From Mobiluncus sp963511525 (GTDB lineage Bacteria > Actinomycetota > Actinomycetes > Actinomycetales > Actinomycetaceae): a stretch of 64,000 nucleotides of DNA. Where the stretch lies: NCBI RefSeq assembly GCF_963511525.1, contig NZ_CAUPIY010000004.1:124001-188000 (forward strand). Reading direction: 5' to 3'. This document shows, piece after piece, positions 42,294 to 50,229 of this stretch (its first letter is position 1; the number at the start of each line of letters is the position of its first letter). The notes beneath the pieces are model-generated. The model was not told the origin of the DNA and searched no databases. It saw nothing but the letters and a program-made list of their open reading frames with translations. The translations under genes and the position numbers were made by a program.

Positions 42294-43556
42294 TTACCTT
42301 TCATCGGTGTTTGGATTCGTGCCAAAAACGGTGGCGACCAGGGAGCCGCGCGCCAAGACGGCCTCCAGGAGGTCGCCCTTCTGAACTGCACCCGCGTCTG
42401 TCACTACGGTTTGGTCGGGTTTGCGCAGCACTGCATACCCGCGTTCCAAAGTGGCCTGGGGCGAGATAGCTCGCAAGGTTGCCCGCGCCGCCGCTATGTC
42501 GCGTGCCTGATTAGCCAGGACCGCCGCGACTCGCGACCGCAGGATTTCCAAGCCGTGGTTGATGTCCCGGCGCCGCTCGTCTAAAGCCGCCAGCGGATTT
42601 TGCATGACCGGCCGGGAGCGAATCGCGTCAAGTTCACGCAGGCCCAGCTCTATACGGTTGGAAATGAGCGCCGTCATCCGGGAGCGTGCCCCTGACACCC
42701 CCTCAATTTCAGCGGCCAAATCCGGGACAATCCGTTTGCCCGCATCGGTAGGGGTGGAGGCGCGAAAGTCCGCTACAAAATCCAGCAGCGGGGTGTCTTC
42801 CTCATGGCCAACGGCGGAAACGATGGGGGTGCGCGCCGCAAAAGCCGCTCTCACCACGCTCTCATCGGAGAATCCCAACAGGTCCTCCAGGGCCCCGCCC
42901 CCGCGCGTGACGACAATCACGTCAACCCCATCGAGGGCGTCAAGCTCAGCGATGGCCGCACTGACTTCCGCCGCGCAGCGTTCCCCTTGCACCGCTACCT
43001 CGCGAATCTCGAACTGTACCAGGGGCCAGCGCCGCGTCGCGTTTTCAATCACATCGGCCTGTGCTCGGGCGGCATGCCCGCAGATAAGCCCGACCCGTCG
43101 CGGGAGGAACGGCAAAGACTGCTTGTGTTCTCGGGCAAAAATCCCCTCGGCAGCAAGCTTTTGTTTCAGCTGTTCCAGCTGTTCCAGGAAACCACCCAGG
43201 CCGGCCGCGTGAATCTCCGATGCCATCAGGGCCAGCGCCCCGGTTTTCAGGTAGAAATCGGGCTTGACCCGCATCACCACCCGCGCCCCGGCGCTCAACG
43301 CCGAGCCGGCCGCAGCCACCACCCCACCAAATGCCTTGACCTGCATAGACATATCGGCTTCCAGGTCCTTTGCCACGAAAAAGGACATCCGGTTGCCGGG
43401 GCGTTGGTTGTATTCGATGATTTGCGCTTCCACCCAGGTCGGATCGACCCGGTCGACGTATTTGCGCATATTTTCGCTCAGGCGGCTGAGCGGCCAGGGG
43501 TTTTCCCGGGTCGTGTCTCGCGCCAGTTGCGCCGGTTCTGGTTTTCTCACTTCCAT
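42294..43556 (-). CDS. xseA: Exodeoxyribonuclease VII large subunit
   Basis: 420 residues; degrades single-stranded DNA with XseB. The N-terminal OB fold starts PLSRLSENMRKYVDRV. The catalytic domain contains PFLPRRVGLICGHAARAQADV, VIVVTRGGGALEDLLGFSDE and TPIVSAVGHEEDTPLLDFVADFRASTPT. A C-terminal coiled coil follows. ATG 43556 gives the family's start; the frame upstream to 43664 is not conserved. Confidence 0.95.
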   Translation of the reverse strand: MEVRKPEPAQLARDTTRENPWPLSRLSENMRKYVDRVDPTWVEAQIIEYNQRPGNRMSFFVAKDLEADMSMQVKAFGGVVAAAGSALSAGARVVMRVKPDFYLKTGALALMASEIHAAGLGGFLEQLEQLKQKLAAEGIFAREHKQSLPFLPRRVGLICGHAARAQADVIENATRRWPLVQFEIREVAVQGERCAAEVSAAIAELDALDGVDVIVVTRGGGALEDLLGFSDESVVRAAFAARTPIVSAVGHEEDTPLLDFVADFRASTPTDAGKRIVPDLAAEIEGVSGARSRMTALISNRIELGLRELDAIRSRPVMQNPLAALDERRRDINHGLEILRSRVAAVLANQARDIAAARATLRAISPQATLERGYAVLRKPDQTVVTDAGAVQKGDLLEAVLARGSLVATVFGTNPNTDER

Positions 43557-43738
43557 GACTCCATCATGACACAGACCCCGGAGGCAAAAATTTTCGAGTT
43601 TTGCCCCGGGGCGCAAACCGCTAAACTCAAGGCAGTTGCGCACCCGCCCGAGAAAGGGCGCCACCCGGACTGCTGACCGGGGGACCTAGTGCGTCACCGA
43701 AAACTCTACCGGGGAACCTAGTGCGAAAGTGAGGACGG

Positions 43739-44743
43739 ATGGGGAAAGTATTGCTGGCCTCGCCGCGAGGCTACTGCGCCGGGGTAGACCGCGCCGTCAC
43801 AGCGGTGCAGCGCGCACTCGAAGTTTACGGTCAACCCATCTACGTGCGCAAAGAGATTGTGCACAACAAATTTGTGGTGCGCACGCTGGCTGACGCCGGG
43901 GCGATTTTTGTCGATGAATTGTCCGAGGTCCCCCCGGGTTCCCGAGTGGTTTTCTCAGCTCACGGGGTGGCTCCGAGCGTTTATGCTGAAGCCGAGCAAC
44001 GCGGTCTGGAAGTGATTGACGCCACCTGTCCGCTGGTTTCCAAGGTGCATCGGGAGGCACGGCGTTACGCCAACGAGGGCTACGACATTATTTTGATTGG
44101 CCACGCCGGTCACGAGGAAGTGGAAGGAACCTTGGGTGTTGCCCCCGACAAGATTCACGTGATTGACACGGATTGGGTCGATACCTCGGCGTTGAGTGCC
44201 GCGGGGGAGGAATCCGGGGACGACGCGGTGGGCGACCCGCCCACCGCCGCGGATCCCCTGGCTGGACTCAGCACCGACCCTGATGCCTTGCTGATTTGGC
44301 TGTCCCAAACGACTTTGTCGGTGGATCAGACGGCAGCCACCGTACAGCGTCTGCAGCGCAGATTTCCCGGTTTGATTAGCCCGCCATCTGACGATATTTG
44401 CTTCGCGACCCAGAACCGGCAGGGCGCGGTTAAGGCTATGGCGCCCCAATGTGAAGTTGTCGTAGTTGTCGGTTCGGCCAATTCTTCGAACTCAGTGCGG
44501 CTGCGGGAAGTCGCCCTGCAATCTGGAGCCGGTGCAGCCTACCGAGTTGAAGGCGCCCACGAACTCAATCCGGATTGGTTTGCGACAGCCAGTACCATCG
44601 GGGTGACTTCGGGGGCTTCGGTGCCGGAAGTCCTGGTGACCGAGGTGTTGGAGTGGCTGGCGCAACGCGGTTTCGACGAGGTGCAGACGGTGCAAACCAC
44701 GCAGGAAACGACCTCTTTCTCTCTGCCAAAACCCCTGCGCTAA
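43739..44743 (+). CDS. ispH: 4-hydroxy-3-methylbut-2-enyl diphosphate reductase
   Basis: 334 residues; iron-sulfur enzyme of the last non-mevalonate step. The three cluster cysteines are in PRGYCAGVDRAV, IDATCPLVSKVHREA and DDICFATQNRQGAV; the SAHGVAPSV and IGHAGHEEVEGTLG His motifs are present. An acidic/Ala insert (about residues 160-190) lengthens it slightly. The ATG follows GAGGACGG. Repeat A begins 36 bases after the stop. Confidence 0.96.
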   Translation: MGKVLLASPRGYCAGVDRAVTAVQRALEVYGQPIYVRKEIVHNKFVVRTLADAGAIFVDELSEVPPGSRVVFSAHGVAPSVYAEAEQRGLEVIDATCPLVSKVHREARRYANEGYDIILIGHAGHEEVEGTLGVAPDKIHVIDTDWVDTSALSAAGEESGDDAVGDPPTAADPLAGLSTDPDALLIWLSQTTLSVDQTAATVQRLQRRFPGLISPPSDDICFATQNRQGAVKAMAPQCEVVVVVGSANSSNSVRLREVALQSGAGAAYRVEGAHELNPDWFATASTIGVTSGASVPEVLVTEVLEWLAQRGFDEVQTVQTTQETTSFSLPKPLR

Positions 44744-44779
44744 CCGCCTCGGTCCGTTCTGATGACATCGGGCTGGGTT

Positions 44780-45049
44780 GCGAGGTCTGGTGGCGTTCGG
44801 GGGATGCCTCTCAGTCGCAGAGATACTTGGAAAGCTGCGCTTTCCGTGCCGCTTCCTGGACTTTGGCAATGCAAGCGAGCTTGCGCTGCCAAAGTCTGCG
44901 TCGCGGTGGTCTCCCGTTCTGTTTTTCTAAGCGGCAAAGCCGCTAAGAAAAACGACGAACACCCGTGGCATACCAGGGAACGCAATCTCGCAGAGATTGC
45001 AAGTACCCATATGCTCCTTCGAGGTCCCCCTCCACCACCGCCCTCGCGT
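44780..45049 (+). repeat. Modular hairpin repeat A, copy 3 (longest form)
   Basis: Same strand as copy 1 and longer. It has both the central module (GGAAAG...CTTTCC hairpin plus the ACTTTGGCA...TGCCAAAGT hairpin) and an extra module near the 3' end containing GCAATCT...AGATTGC. The stem TTTTTCTAAGCGGC/GCCGCTAAGAAAAA is shared by all copies. Every variable module is itself a palindrome. Confidence 0.87.
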
Positions 45050-45138
45050 ATCTGGGCGAACATGTATGTAAATACGGAAAACTCGGGAAAAGACGGGCGA
45101 GAGAATACTGGGATACTCGCCGGGTTGTGCCTAAAGAT

Positions 45139-45188
45139 GGAGAATAGCCGGGTAGCTGCCATTATTGGCAGCTACCCGGCTATTCTCC
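45139..45188. repeat. Perfect 23-base stem hairpin (repeat D copy 1)
   Basis: GGAGAATAGCCGGGTAGC... forms an exact 23-bp stem with a TTAT loop. A second, partly mismatched copy lies at 52997-53052 with the same loop. It could act as a terminator or as a repeated palindromic element. Confidence 0.85.
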
Positions 45189-45285
45189 CCTTATAATCCA
45201 CGTGCGCCCCAAAACTGAGGAAGGTTTCACACCTGAATAGCACTGAATTCAGGTAATACACACCGGAAATTAGGCAGGCGGAGAG

Positions 45286-45410
45286 GGGAGCGTTGGGGGG
45301 CGACTCAGCGAGAGGCTGGGGGGTGAGCGTTTTGCGACAATTGTCGCGCAAAACGCGAGGGGGCCCTCCCCCTTTCGCCTCTCGCGAGCGCCCCCGAGCG
45401 ACCGCCCCTC
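45286..45410 (+). repeat. Structured repeat B, copy 2
   Basis: Near-identical to 11395-11510, preserving every stem; differences fall mostly in loops (for example ACAATAGT against ACAATTGT). Located about 85 bases before ychF, in the same orientation relative to the downstream gene as copy 1 is to ispD. Confidence 0.85.
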
Positions 45411-45493
45411 AGCAACGCAACCCCAGAAAACCGGATAAGTCGCCCGGGTTTAACCGGTTTAGGGCCGGTTGGAAAACCCACTAAGATTGAAGC

Positions 45494-46579
45494 ATGGCTT
45501 TAACTATCGGTATCGCGGGACTCCCCAATGTCGGCAAATCCACTATTTTTAATGCCCTCACCAGGGCGAACGTGCTAGCGGCGAACTATCCCTTCGCCAC
45601 TATTGACCCCAATGTCGGCGTGGTTCCGCTACCTGACCCGCGGCTACAAGTCCTGTCAGATATGTTCCACTCGGAAAAGATTGTGCCCGCGACCGTGTCA
45701 TTCGTAGACATCGCCGGCATCGTCAAGGGTGCCTCCCAGGGCGAAGGCTTGGGCAACAAGTTCCTGGCCAACATTCGCGAAGCCGACGCGATTTGCCAGG
45801 TCACGCGCGCTTTTACCGATCCTGACGTGGTTCACGTTGAGGGCAAAATTGACCCGGCCTCCGACATTGAGACGATTTCTACCGAGCTGATTCTGGCTGA
45901 CCTGCAGACTCTCGAAAACACGATTCCCCGCCTACGCAAAGAAGTCAGCGGCAAGAAAACGCCGAAAGAAGTCCTGGCGGAAGCGGAAAAATGCGAGGAA
46001 TACCTCAACGCTGGCACGGTACTCTCTAAGGAAATCGCGTCGGGAAACCTGGACCGCGACATTGTTAAAACTTTTCAACTCATGACCTCAAAGCCCTTTA
46101 TTTACGTATTTAATATGGACTCTGACGGTCTGGCAGACAAAGCGAAACAGGCCGAACTAGCTGCCCTAGTCGCTCCCGCCGAGGCGATTTTCCTGGACGG
46201 AGCTTTTGAGGCGGAGCTGGTGGAGCTCGACGCCGAGGACGCCCGAGAGATGCTGGCGGACGCCGGAATCGAAGAATCCGGCCTGGACAAGTTGGCGCGC
46301 GTCGGCTTTGACACGCTAGGACTGCAAACCTTCCTGACCGCCGGGGTGAAAGAATCCCGCGCCTGGACCATTCATCAGGGCGACACCGCCCCGCAAGCGG
46401 CCGGCGTGATTCACACCGATTTTGAACGTGGCTTTATTAAGGCCGACGTGATTTCTTACGATGAACTGGTGGCAATCGGCGACATTCATAAGGCTCGTGA
46501 ACTGGGCAAAGTCCGCCAGGAGGGCAAGGACTACGTGATGGCCGACGGCGACGTGGTGGAGTTCAAATTTAACGTCTAA
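45494..46579 (+). CDS. ychF: Redox-regulated ATPase/GTPase YchF
   Basis: 361 residues, Obg-family P-loop NTPase that associates with ribosomes. G1 is GLPNVGKSTIFNAL, G2/G3 is DIAGIVKGASQGEGLGNKFLANIREADAI, and the nonstandard G4 is YVFNMDSDGL, which fits ATP preference. A coiled-coil insertion and a C-terminal TGS domain (AWTIHQGDTAPQAAGVIHTDFERGFIKADV) complete it. It ends in the conserved VEFKFNV. That last stretch is repeated at 50179-50202, marking the gene's 3' end as an integration site. Confidence 0.97.
   Translation: MALTIGIAGLPNVGKSTIFNALTRANVLAANYPFATIDPNVGVVPLPDPRLQVLSDMFHSEKIVPATVSFVDIAGIVKGASQGEGLGNKFLANIREADAICQVTRAFTDPDVVHVEGKIDPASDIETISTELILADLQTLENTIPRLRKEVSGKKTPKEVLAEAEKCEEYLNAGTVLSKEIASGNLDRDIVKTFQLMTSKPFIYVFNMDSDGLADKAKQAELAALVAPAEAIFLDGAFEAELVELDAEDAREMLADAGIEESGLDKLARVGFDTLGLQTFLTAGVKESRAWTIHQGDTAPQAAGVIHTDFERGFIKADVISYDELVAIGDIHKARELGKVRQEGKDYVMADGDVVEFKFNV
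46556..46579 (+). other. Putative attachment site attL (ychF 3' end)
   Basis: Codes VEFKFNV and stop within ychF. The matching sequence at 50179-50202 codes the same peptide with different codons and bounds a 3.6-kb island. Confidence 0.65.
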
Positions 46580-46607
46580 CGCCGGGCGTTGATGGTGCTT
46601 TGCGTTA

Positions 46608-47015
46608 TTGGGGGGTAGGTTGAAGCGCGGTCCGTTCGTTCGCCGACGCAGCCGCCGCCGGATTCTCGGCAGCGATTCCGGCCCGAATCTCGGGGACATC
46701 CCCATCTGCGATAGCTTGAGCGAGCTGGACCACGACCACCTAATCTGGTGCACTGATTTTCGTTCGGCCCTCGGTCTATTCCGCCACCTCATGCGCGGCC
46801 GCGAAACCGCGGTGAAGAATCTGCATCTAGTCGGTTACGACAACTGGACCGGCGAGGGCTCGGCGACGCTGATGGGGGTGGGGCCCTTTGTCAAACACGC
46901 TGCCCAGGTAGTCGCGGGCTGTGTCGATGAGATTCGGCAGCACTCCGAATGGATGTCCGCAGTATCAAGGCCGCTGAACTATTCAAGTTGCGGGACGAAA
47001 AGAGTTTCGCAGTGA
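46608..47015 (+). CDS. Hypothetical protein in island (weakly supported)
   Basis: 135 residues; start TTG 46608 without a clear ribosome site. The stretch LVGYDNWTGEGSATLMGVGPFVKHAAQVV looks protein-like, while the C-terminal 25 residues do not. It may be a gene fragment fused to island sequence. No family recognised. Positions 47016-47276 hold nothing recognisable. Confidence 0.3.
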   Translation: MGGRLKRGPFVRRRSRRRILGSDSGPNLGDIPICDSLSELDHDHLIWCTDFRSALGLFRHLMRGRETAVKNLHLVGYDNWTGEGSATLMGVGPFVKHAAQVVAGCVDEIRQHSEWMSAVSRPLNYSSCGTKRVSQ

Positions 47016-47276
47016 CGCTTGGTCCCTGAGGAAGTTCGATCCTTCCACGATCTGCGCTGGGGGCGCGGAGCACTCGGGGGCCCTTGACCGGCTGGGGCAC
47101 GTGTCGGGTGGTGGCTCGCCCACAACCCCCGTGCCCGCACGCACCGAGAAGGGCCAGGTCGCCGAGTACGATCCCGATTTCACGGAGCCGGACCGTGAAC
47201 TCGAATGACGTGCCTGGCCCAAGGCGTGTCCACTCGGCGTGTGGTTTAACCCTTATGAGACTTGCCGGTCACAGCC

Positions 47277-49169
47277 TCAGCGCTTCGCTTGCGCAGCCCG
47301 CAGGCCGTTCAAGATCACGATCACTTCGGCGACCTCGTGAACCAACACGACGGCGGCCAGGCCCAGCACGCCGCTGATCGCCAGTGGCATCAACACGATG
47401 ATGATGGCCAGAGATAGCACGATGTTCTGGTTGATGATCCTGCTTCCTCGGCGGGCGTGCTGCAACGCCTTCGGGATTAGCCGGAGGTCGTGGCCGGTGA
47501 AGGCGACGTCAGCGGACTCGATCGCGGCGTCAGAGCCGGTCGCTCCCATCGCTATGCCCACCGTCGCGCCCGCCAGTGCCGGCGCGTCGTTGATGCCGTC
47601 GCCGATCATCGCCGTCGGCGTCTTGGAGGAGAGTTCGGCTACGATGCTTGCCTTGTCCTCCGGGCGCAGCTCGGCGCGCACGTCGTCGATTCCGGCGATT
47701 TCAGCCAGCGCCCGGGCGGTGCGAGTGTTGTCGCCGGTGAGCATGCTCACTTCCACGTCGTTGGCGCGCAGGGTCTGCACGGCTTCGGGCACCTCGGGCC
47801 GCAGCTCGTCGCGGACCCCGATCGCTCCGGCGAGGGCGTCATCGACGGTGACCAGGACGCAGGTCTGGCCCTCGTACTCCATGCGCTCAACGTCCGCTTT
47901 CAGTGGTCCGGCGTCGATCCATCGGGGGCTGCCCACCAGCACCCGTCGGCCTTCGACGGTGCCGCCGATGCCATGCCCAGCTTCCTCACTGATGTCCGAG
48001 GCGGTGGGCGCTTCGGGCCCCGCTGCCGCGATCGCCGCGGCGAGGGGGTGCGTCGATTGCTGCTCAACTGCCGCCGCGAAAGTAAGCACCTGCGCCCGAT
48101 CAAACCTGTCTGCCGGGACCACGCCGGTAACCTCGGGCTGGTTGCGGGTGAGGGTTCCGGTCTTGTCCACCGCCAGGTGACGGATGCCGCCGAGCCGCTC
48201 GAACGCCGCGCCAGACTTGATGACCACGCCGAACTGGCTGGCCGCGCCGATCGCGGCCACGACCGTCAGCGGCACGGAGATTGCCAGCGCGCACGGCGAT
48301 GCTGCGACCAGGACTACCAGCGCACGGGTGATCCACGTCTCGGGGTCGCCCAGCAGCGAGCCGATCACGCCGACCAGCACCGCCAGGATCATCACCCCGG
48401 GCACTAGGGGTTGGGCAATCCGGTCGGCGATCCGGGCGCGGTCGCCCTTTTCCGCCTGCGCCTGCTCGACGAGGTCGACGAGTGTGGTCAGCGAGTTGTC
48501 CGTTCCAGCTGCGGTCGTCTGGACTTCCAGCACACCGGCGGAGTTGATCGCTCCCGCGGGCACCTCGTCGCCGGGCGCAACCTCCTCCGGAATGGATTCT
48601 CCGGTGATCGCTGAGGTGTCAAGGCTGGAGCGCCCGGACCGAATGATGCCGTCCGTGGCGATCCGCTCCCCGGGGCGCACGAGCATTAGCTCGCCAACTA
48701 CGAGGTCCTTCGCTGCGACCTCGGCCGCTGTGCCGTCGTGTAGCACCGTCGCGGTCTGCGGTACCAACTTCAACAGTGCCCGCAGTCCGCCCTGGGCCCG
48801 GTCCATCGCCTTGTCTTCCAGTGCCTCGGCGATCGAGTACAGGAACGCTAACGCCGCGGCCTCTCCGACGTAACCGAGGATCACCGCGCCGATCGCGCTG
48901 ATTGTCATCAGCAAGCCAATGCCAAGCTTGCGCTTCGTGACAAGGTTCCGGATCGCCCCGGGCGCGAACGTATACGCCCCTAGCAGCAGGCCAACCCAAT
49001 ACAGTACCGTCGCGGGCGCCTCCAAGTCGGACCAGTCCAGCGCCAGGCCTATGCAGAGGGCTACGCCGGAGAAGATCGGCAGTAGCAACTCGGGGTCCTT
49101 CCACCATGGCCGATCGAGAGCTTCGATCTCCGTGGCGGGTTCGTGTTCGCATCCACATGCTGAACTCAT
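47277..49169 (-). CDS. Heavy-metal-translocating P1B-type ATPase
   Basis: 630 residues, exporting a divalent heavy metal. The N-terminus MSSACGCEHEP offers a short Cys/His metal site instead of a full HMA domain. Motifs: TGES (actuator), the membrane metal site ASPCALAIS, DKTGTLT (phosphorylated Asp), the HP motif QQSTHPLAAAI, TGDN and GDGINDAPAL. The SPC core, rather than CPC, points to the P1B-4-like branch (Co, Fe, Zn or Cd). The last helix has HEVAEVIVILNGLR. ATG 49169 has an AAAGGAG site and overlaps the cmtR stop by 4 bases. Confidence 0.92.
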   Translation of the reverse strand: MSSACGCEHEPATEIEALDRPWWKDPELLLPIFSGVALCIGLALDWSDLEAPATVLYWVGLLLGAYTFAPGAIRNLVTKRKLGIGLLMTISAIGAVILGYVGEAAALAFLYSIAEALEDKAMDRAQGGLRALLKLVPQTATVLHDGTAAEVAAKDLVVGELMLVRPGERIATDGIIRSGRSSLDTSAITGESIPEEVAPGDEVPAGAINSAGVLEVQTTAAGTDNSLTTLVDLVEQAQAEKGDRARIADRIAQPLVPGVMILAVLVGVIGSLLGDPETWITRALVVLVAASPCALAISVPLTVVAAIGAASQFGVVIKSGAAFERLGGIRHLAVDKTGTLTRNQPEVTGVVPADRFDRAQVLTFAAAVEQQSTHPLAAAIAAAGPEAPTASDISEEAGHGIGGTVEGRRVLVGSPRWIDAGPLKADVERMEYEGQTCVLVTVDDALAGAIGVRDELRPEVPEAVQTLRANDVEVSMLTGDNTRTARALAEIAGIDDVRAELRPEDKASIVAELSSKTPTAMIGDGINDAPALAGATVGIAMGATGSDAAIESADVAFTGHDLRLIPKALQHARRGSRIINQNIVLSLAIIIVLMPLAISGVLGLAAVVLVHEVAEVIVILNGLRAAQAKR

Positions 49170-49525
49170 GCGTCCGCTCCTTTCTCGTCGCAGCCGGGCA
49201 CCAAGCACTCAGGGTCGATGCACGGGGCGTTTTCGTCGACAGCCAACGTCGCGTTCACCAGTCCGTTGAGCGCTGCCGCGAGCTGCGGATCGGCTATTTC
49301 GTAGCGTGTCTTGCGGCCCTCCGGCTCGGCAACGACGATGCCGCAGTCACGCAGGCAGGTCAGGTGGTTCGAGACGTTCGAGCGGGTTAGGCCCAGGTCG
49401 CGCGAAAGTACGGCCGGGTAGCTCGGGCCGTCTAGTAGGGTCATCAGGATTCTGGAGCGCGTCGGATCCGCCATGGCCCGGCCGAGCCGGTTCATGACGT
49501 CGAGGCGTGAAGCAATAGTCAGCAT
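49166..49525 (-). CDS. cmtR: CmtR-type cadmium/lead-sensing ArsR family repressor
   Basis: 119 residues. The winged-helix core is AMADPTRSRILMTLLDGPSYPAVLSRDLGLTRSNVSNHL. Cys57 and Cys61 in LTCLRDCG and Cys102 in APCIDPEC match exactly the three Cd/Pb ligands known for mycobacterial CmtR. It lies first in a two-gene operon with the ATPase, which it presumably represses in the absence of metal. Confidence 0.93.
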   Translation of the reverse strand: MLTIASRLDVMNRLGRAMADPTRSRILMTLLDGPSYPAVLSRDLGLTRSNVSNHLTCLRDCGIVVAEPEGRKTRYEIADPQLAAALNGLVNATLAVDENAPCIDPECLVPGCDEKGADA

Positions 49526-49528
49526 GTA

Positions 49529-49556
49529 CTGAACTATACAGCGAGTGCTGAACTAT
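49529..49556 (-). promoter_or_regulatory. Candidate CmtR operator: two direct CTGAACTAT repeats
   Basis: CTGAACTAT occurs at 49529-49537 and 49548-49556, just upstream of cmtR, 19 bases apart. The position is consistent with an autoregulatory operator. Confidence 0.45.
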
Positions 49557-49607
49557 TTCAAATGGACTGAGCTGAAAGTCACGCGAAGGTCCTGCGACCT
49601 GTACGAA

Positions 49608-49950
49608 TTAGTCGATGGGAGAAGCGATGACTGGTCCTTCGCGGTTCGGCTGCCAACCCAACGCGGGGGCGGCATGAGTGGCGAAGTTGTCCAAAATCTT
49701 CACGTCGACGTCCCCCATCCTGGTGGGGATGGTGATGAGCAGGGTGTCGGCGGATATGACGATGGCGTCAGCTTTTGAGCTGCTCAATGAGCTTGTCCGG
49801 CTCGGCTGCGTAGGTGCCACCGAAGGTGGTGGAGCCGACATCAAGTAGCGCATCTACCTGGTCGGAGCCGGAGGTCTGCAGGCCGAACCGGACCATGTCG
49901 GCGCCGTCGACGATGGGGAAGAAGGGGCGGGACACCGACACGCGGGTTAT
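49608..49950 (-). pseudogene. Broken FMN-dependent luciferase-like monooxygenase (C-terminal part)
   Basis: Minus-strand translation gives VSRPFFPIVDGADMVRFGLQ, then LLDVGSTTFGGTYAAEPDKL. A one-base shift in an A-run near 49774 moves the frame to ADAIVISADTLLITIPTRMG and THAAPALGWQPNREGP. Together these resemble the C-terminal end of the CE1758-type luciferase-like monooxygenases of actinobacteria. It is 5'-truncated and frameshifted, so non-functional. Confidence 0.7.
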
Positions 49951-49968
49951 GCGGATTGTACGAGGCTA

Positions 49969-50103
49969 TGCGGAAACAATAGGAGTTACGGAGCCGGGGC
50001 AGAGGGGCCGGATCTCTCCTAGGCTCAGAGTTTTAAAGGGGTCCAGAGTGCACCCCATATTGTTTCCGCAAAACCTATAAGTGTTTCCGTGCGCCCTATA
50101 AGT
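49969..50103. repeat. Inverted and tandem direct repeats at the island's right end
   Basis: TGCGGAAACAATA (49969-49981) is the exact inverse of TATTGTTTCCGCA (50058-50070). The latter begins two back-to-back 21-base repeats, GTTTCCG-N5-CCTATAAGT, at 50062-50082 and 50083-50103. The arrangement resembles recombinase arm sites or transposon ends. Confidence 0.6.
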
Positions 50104-50178
50104 TCTCTGTGTACTGATGTAATTACTGTTTCCTGATTGTTGCAGTCTAACGACAAAGTAACTTTGCAACGACATACC

Positions 50179-50202
50179 GTCGAGTTCAAGTTCAACGTCT
50201 AG
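50179..50202 (+). other. Putative attachment site attR (second ychF 3' end)
   Basis: GTCGAGTTCAAGTTCAACGT and four further bases code VEFKFNV and stop, as does the ychF 3' end, but with GC-richer codons (AAG TTC against AAA TTT), as expected if it came from another genome. Confidence 0.65.
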
Positions 50203-50229
50203 CCGCGCACGAGCCTAATCCTCGATACC

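Larger units (their letters stand above)
46580..50178. mobile_element. Integrated island at the ychF 3' end (metal-resistance cargo)
   Basis: Bounded by ychF and a duplicate of its last 24 bases. Contents: a hypothetical frame, a P1B ATPase, a CmtR-type regulator, a broken monooxygenase gene and short repeats at the right end. The ATPase/regulator part is visibly more GC-rich than the host genes. No integrase gene is present, so the element is probably decayed or was mobilised in trans. Confidence 0.6.

Noticed and set aside
44762..45196. Open frames inside repeat A (also 12435-12743 on the minus strand) with similar translations
   Set aside because: Two different frames are conserved equally between copies because the DNA is repeated; the translations lack ribosome sites and are broken by module gain and loss.
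44780..45410. CRISPR array or tRNA genes in the repeat-rich gap before ychF
   Set aside because: Repeats are single-copy modules with differing hairpins, not regular direct repeats with spacers; no cloverleaf with anticodon arm was found.
46933..47013. Short frame MDVRSIKAAELFKLRDEK in the island
   Set aside because: 26 codons, no ribosome site, lies within another open frame; no way to support it.
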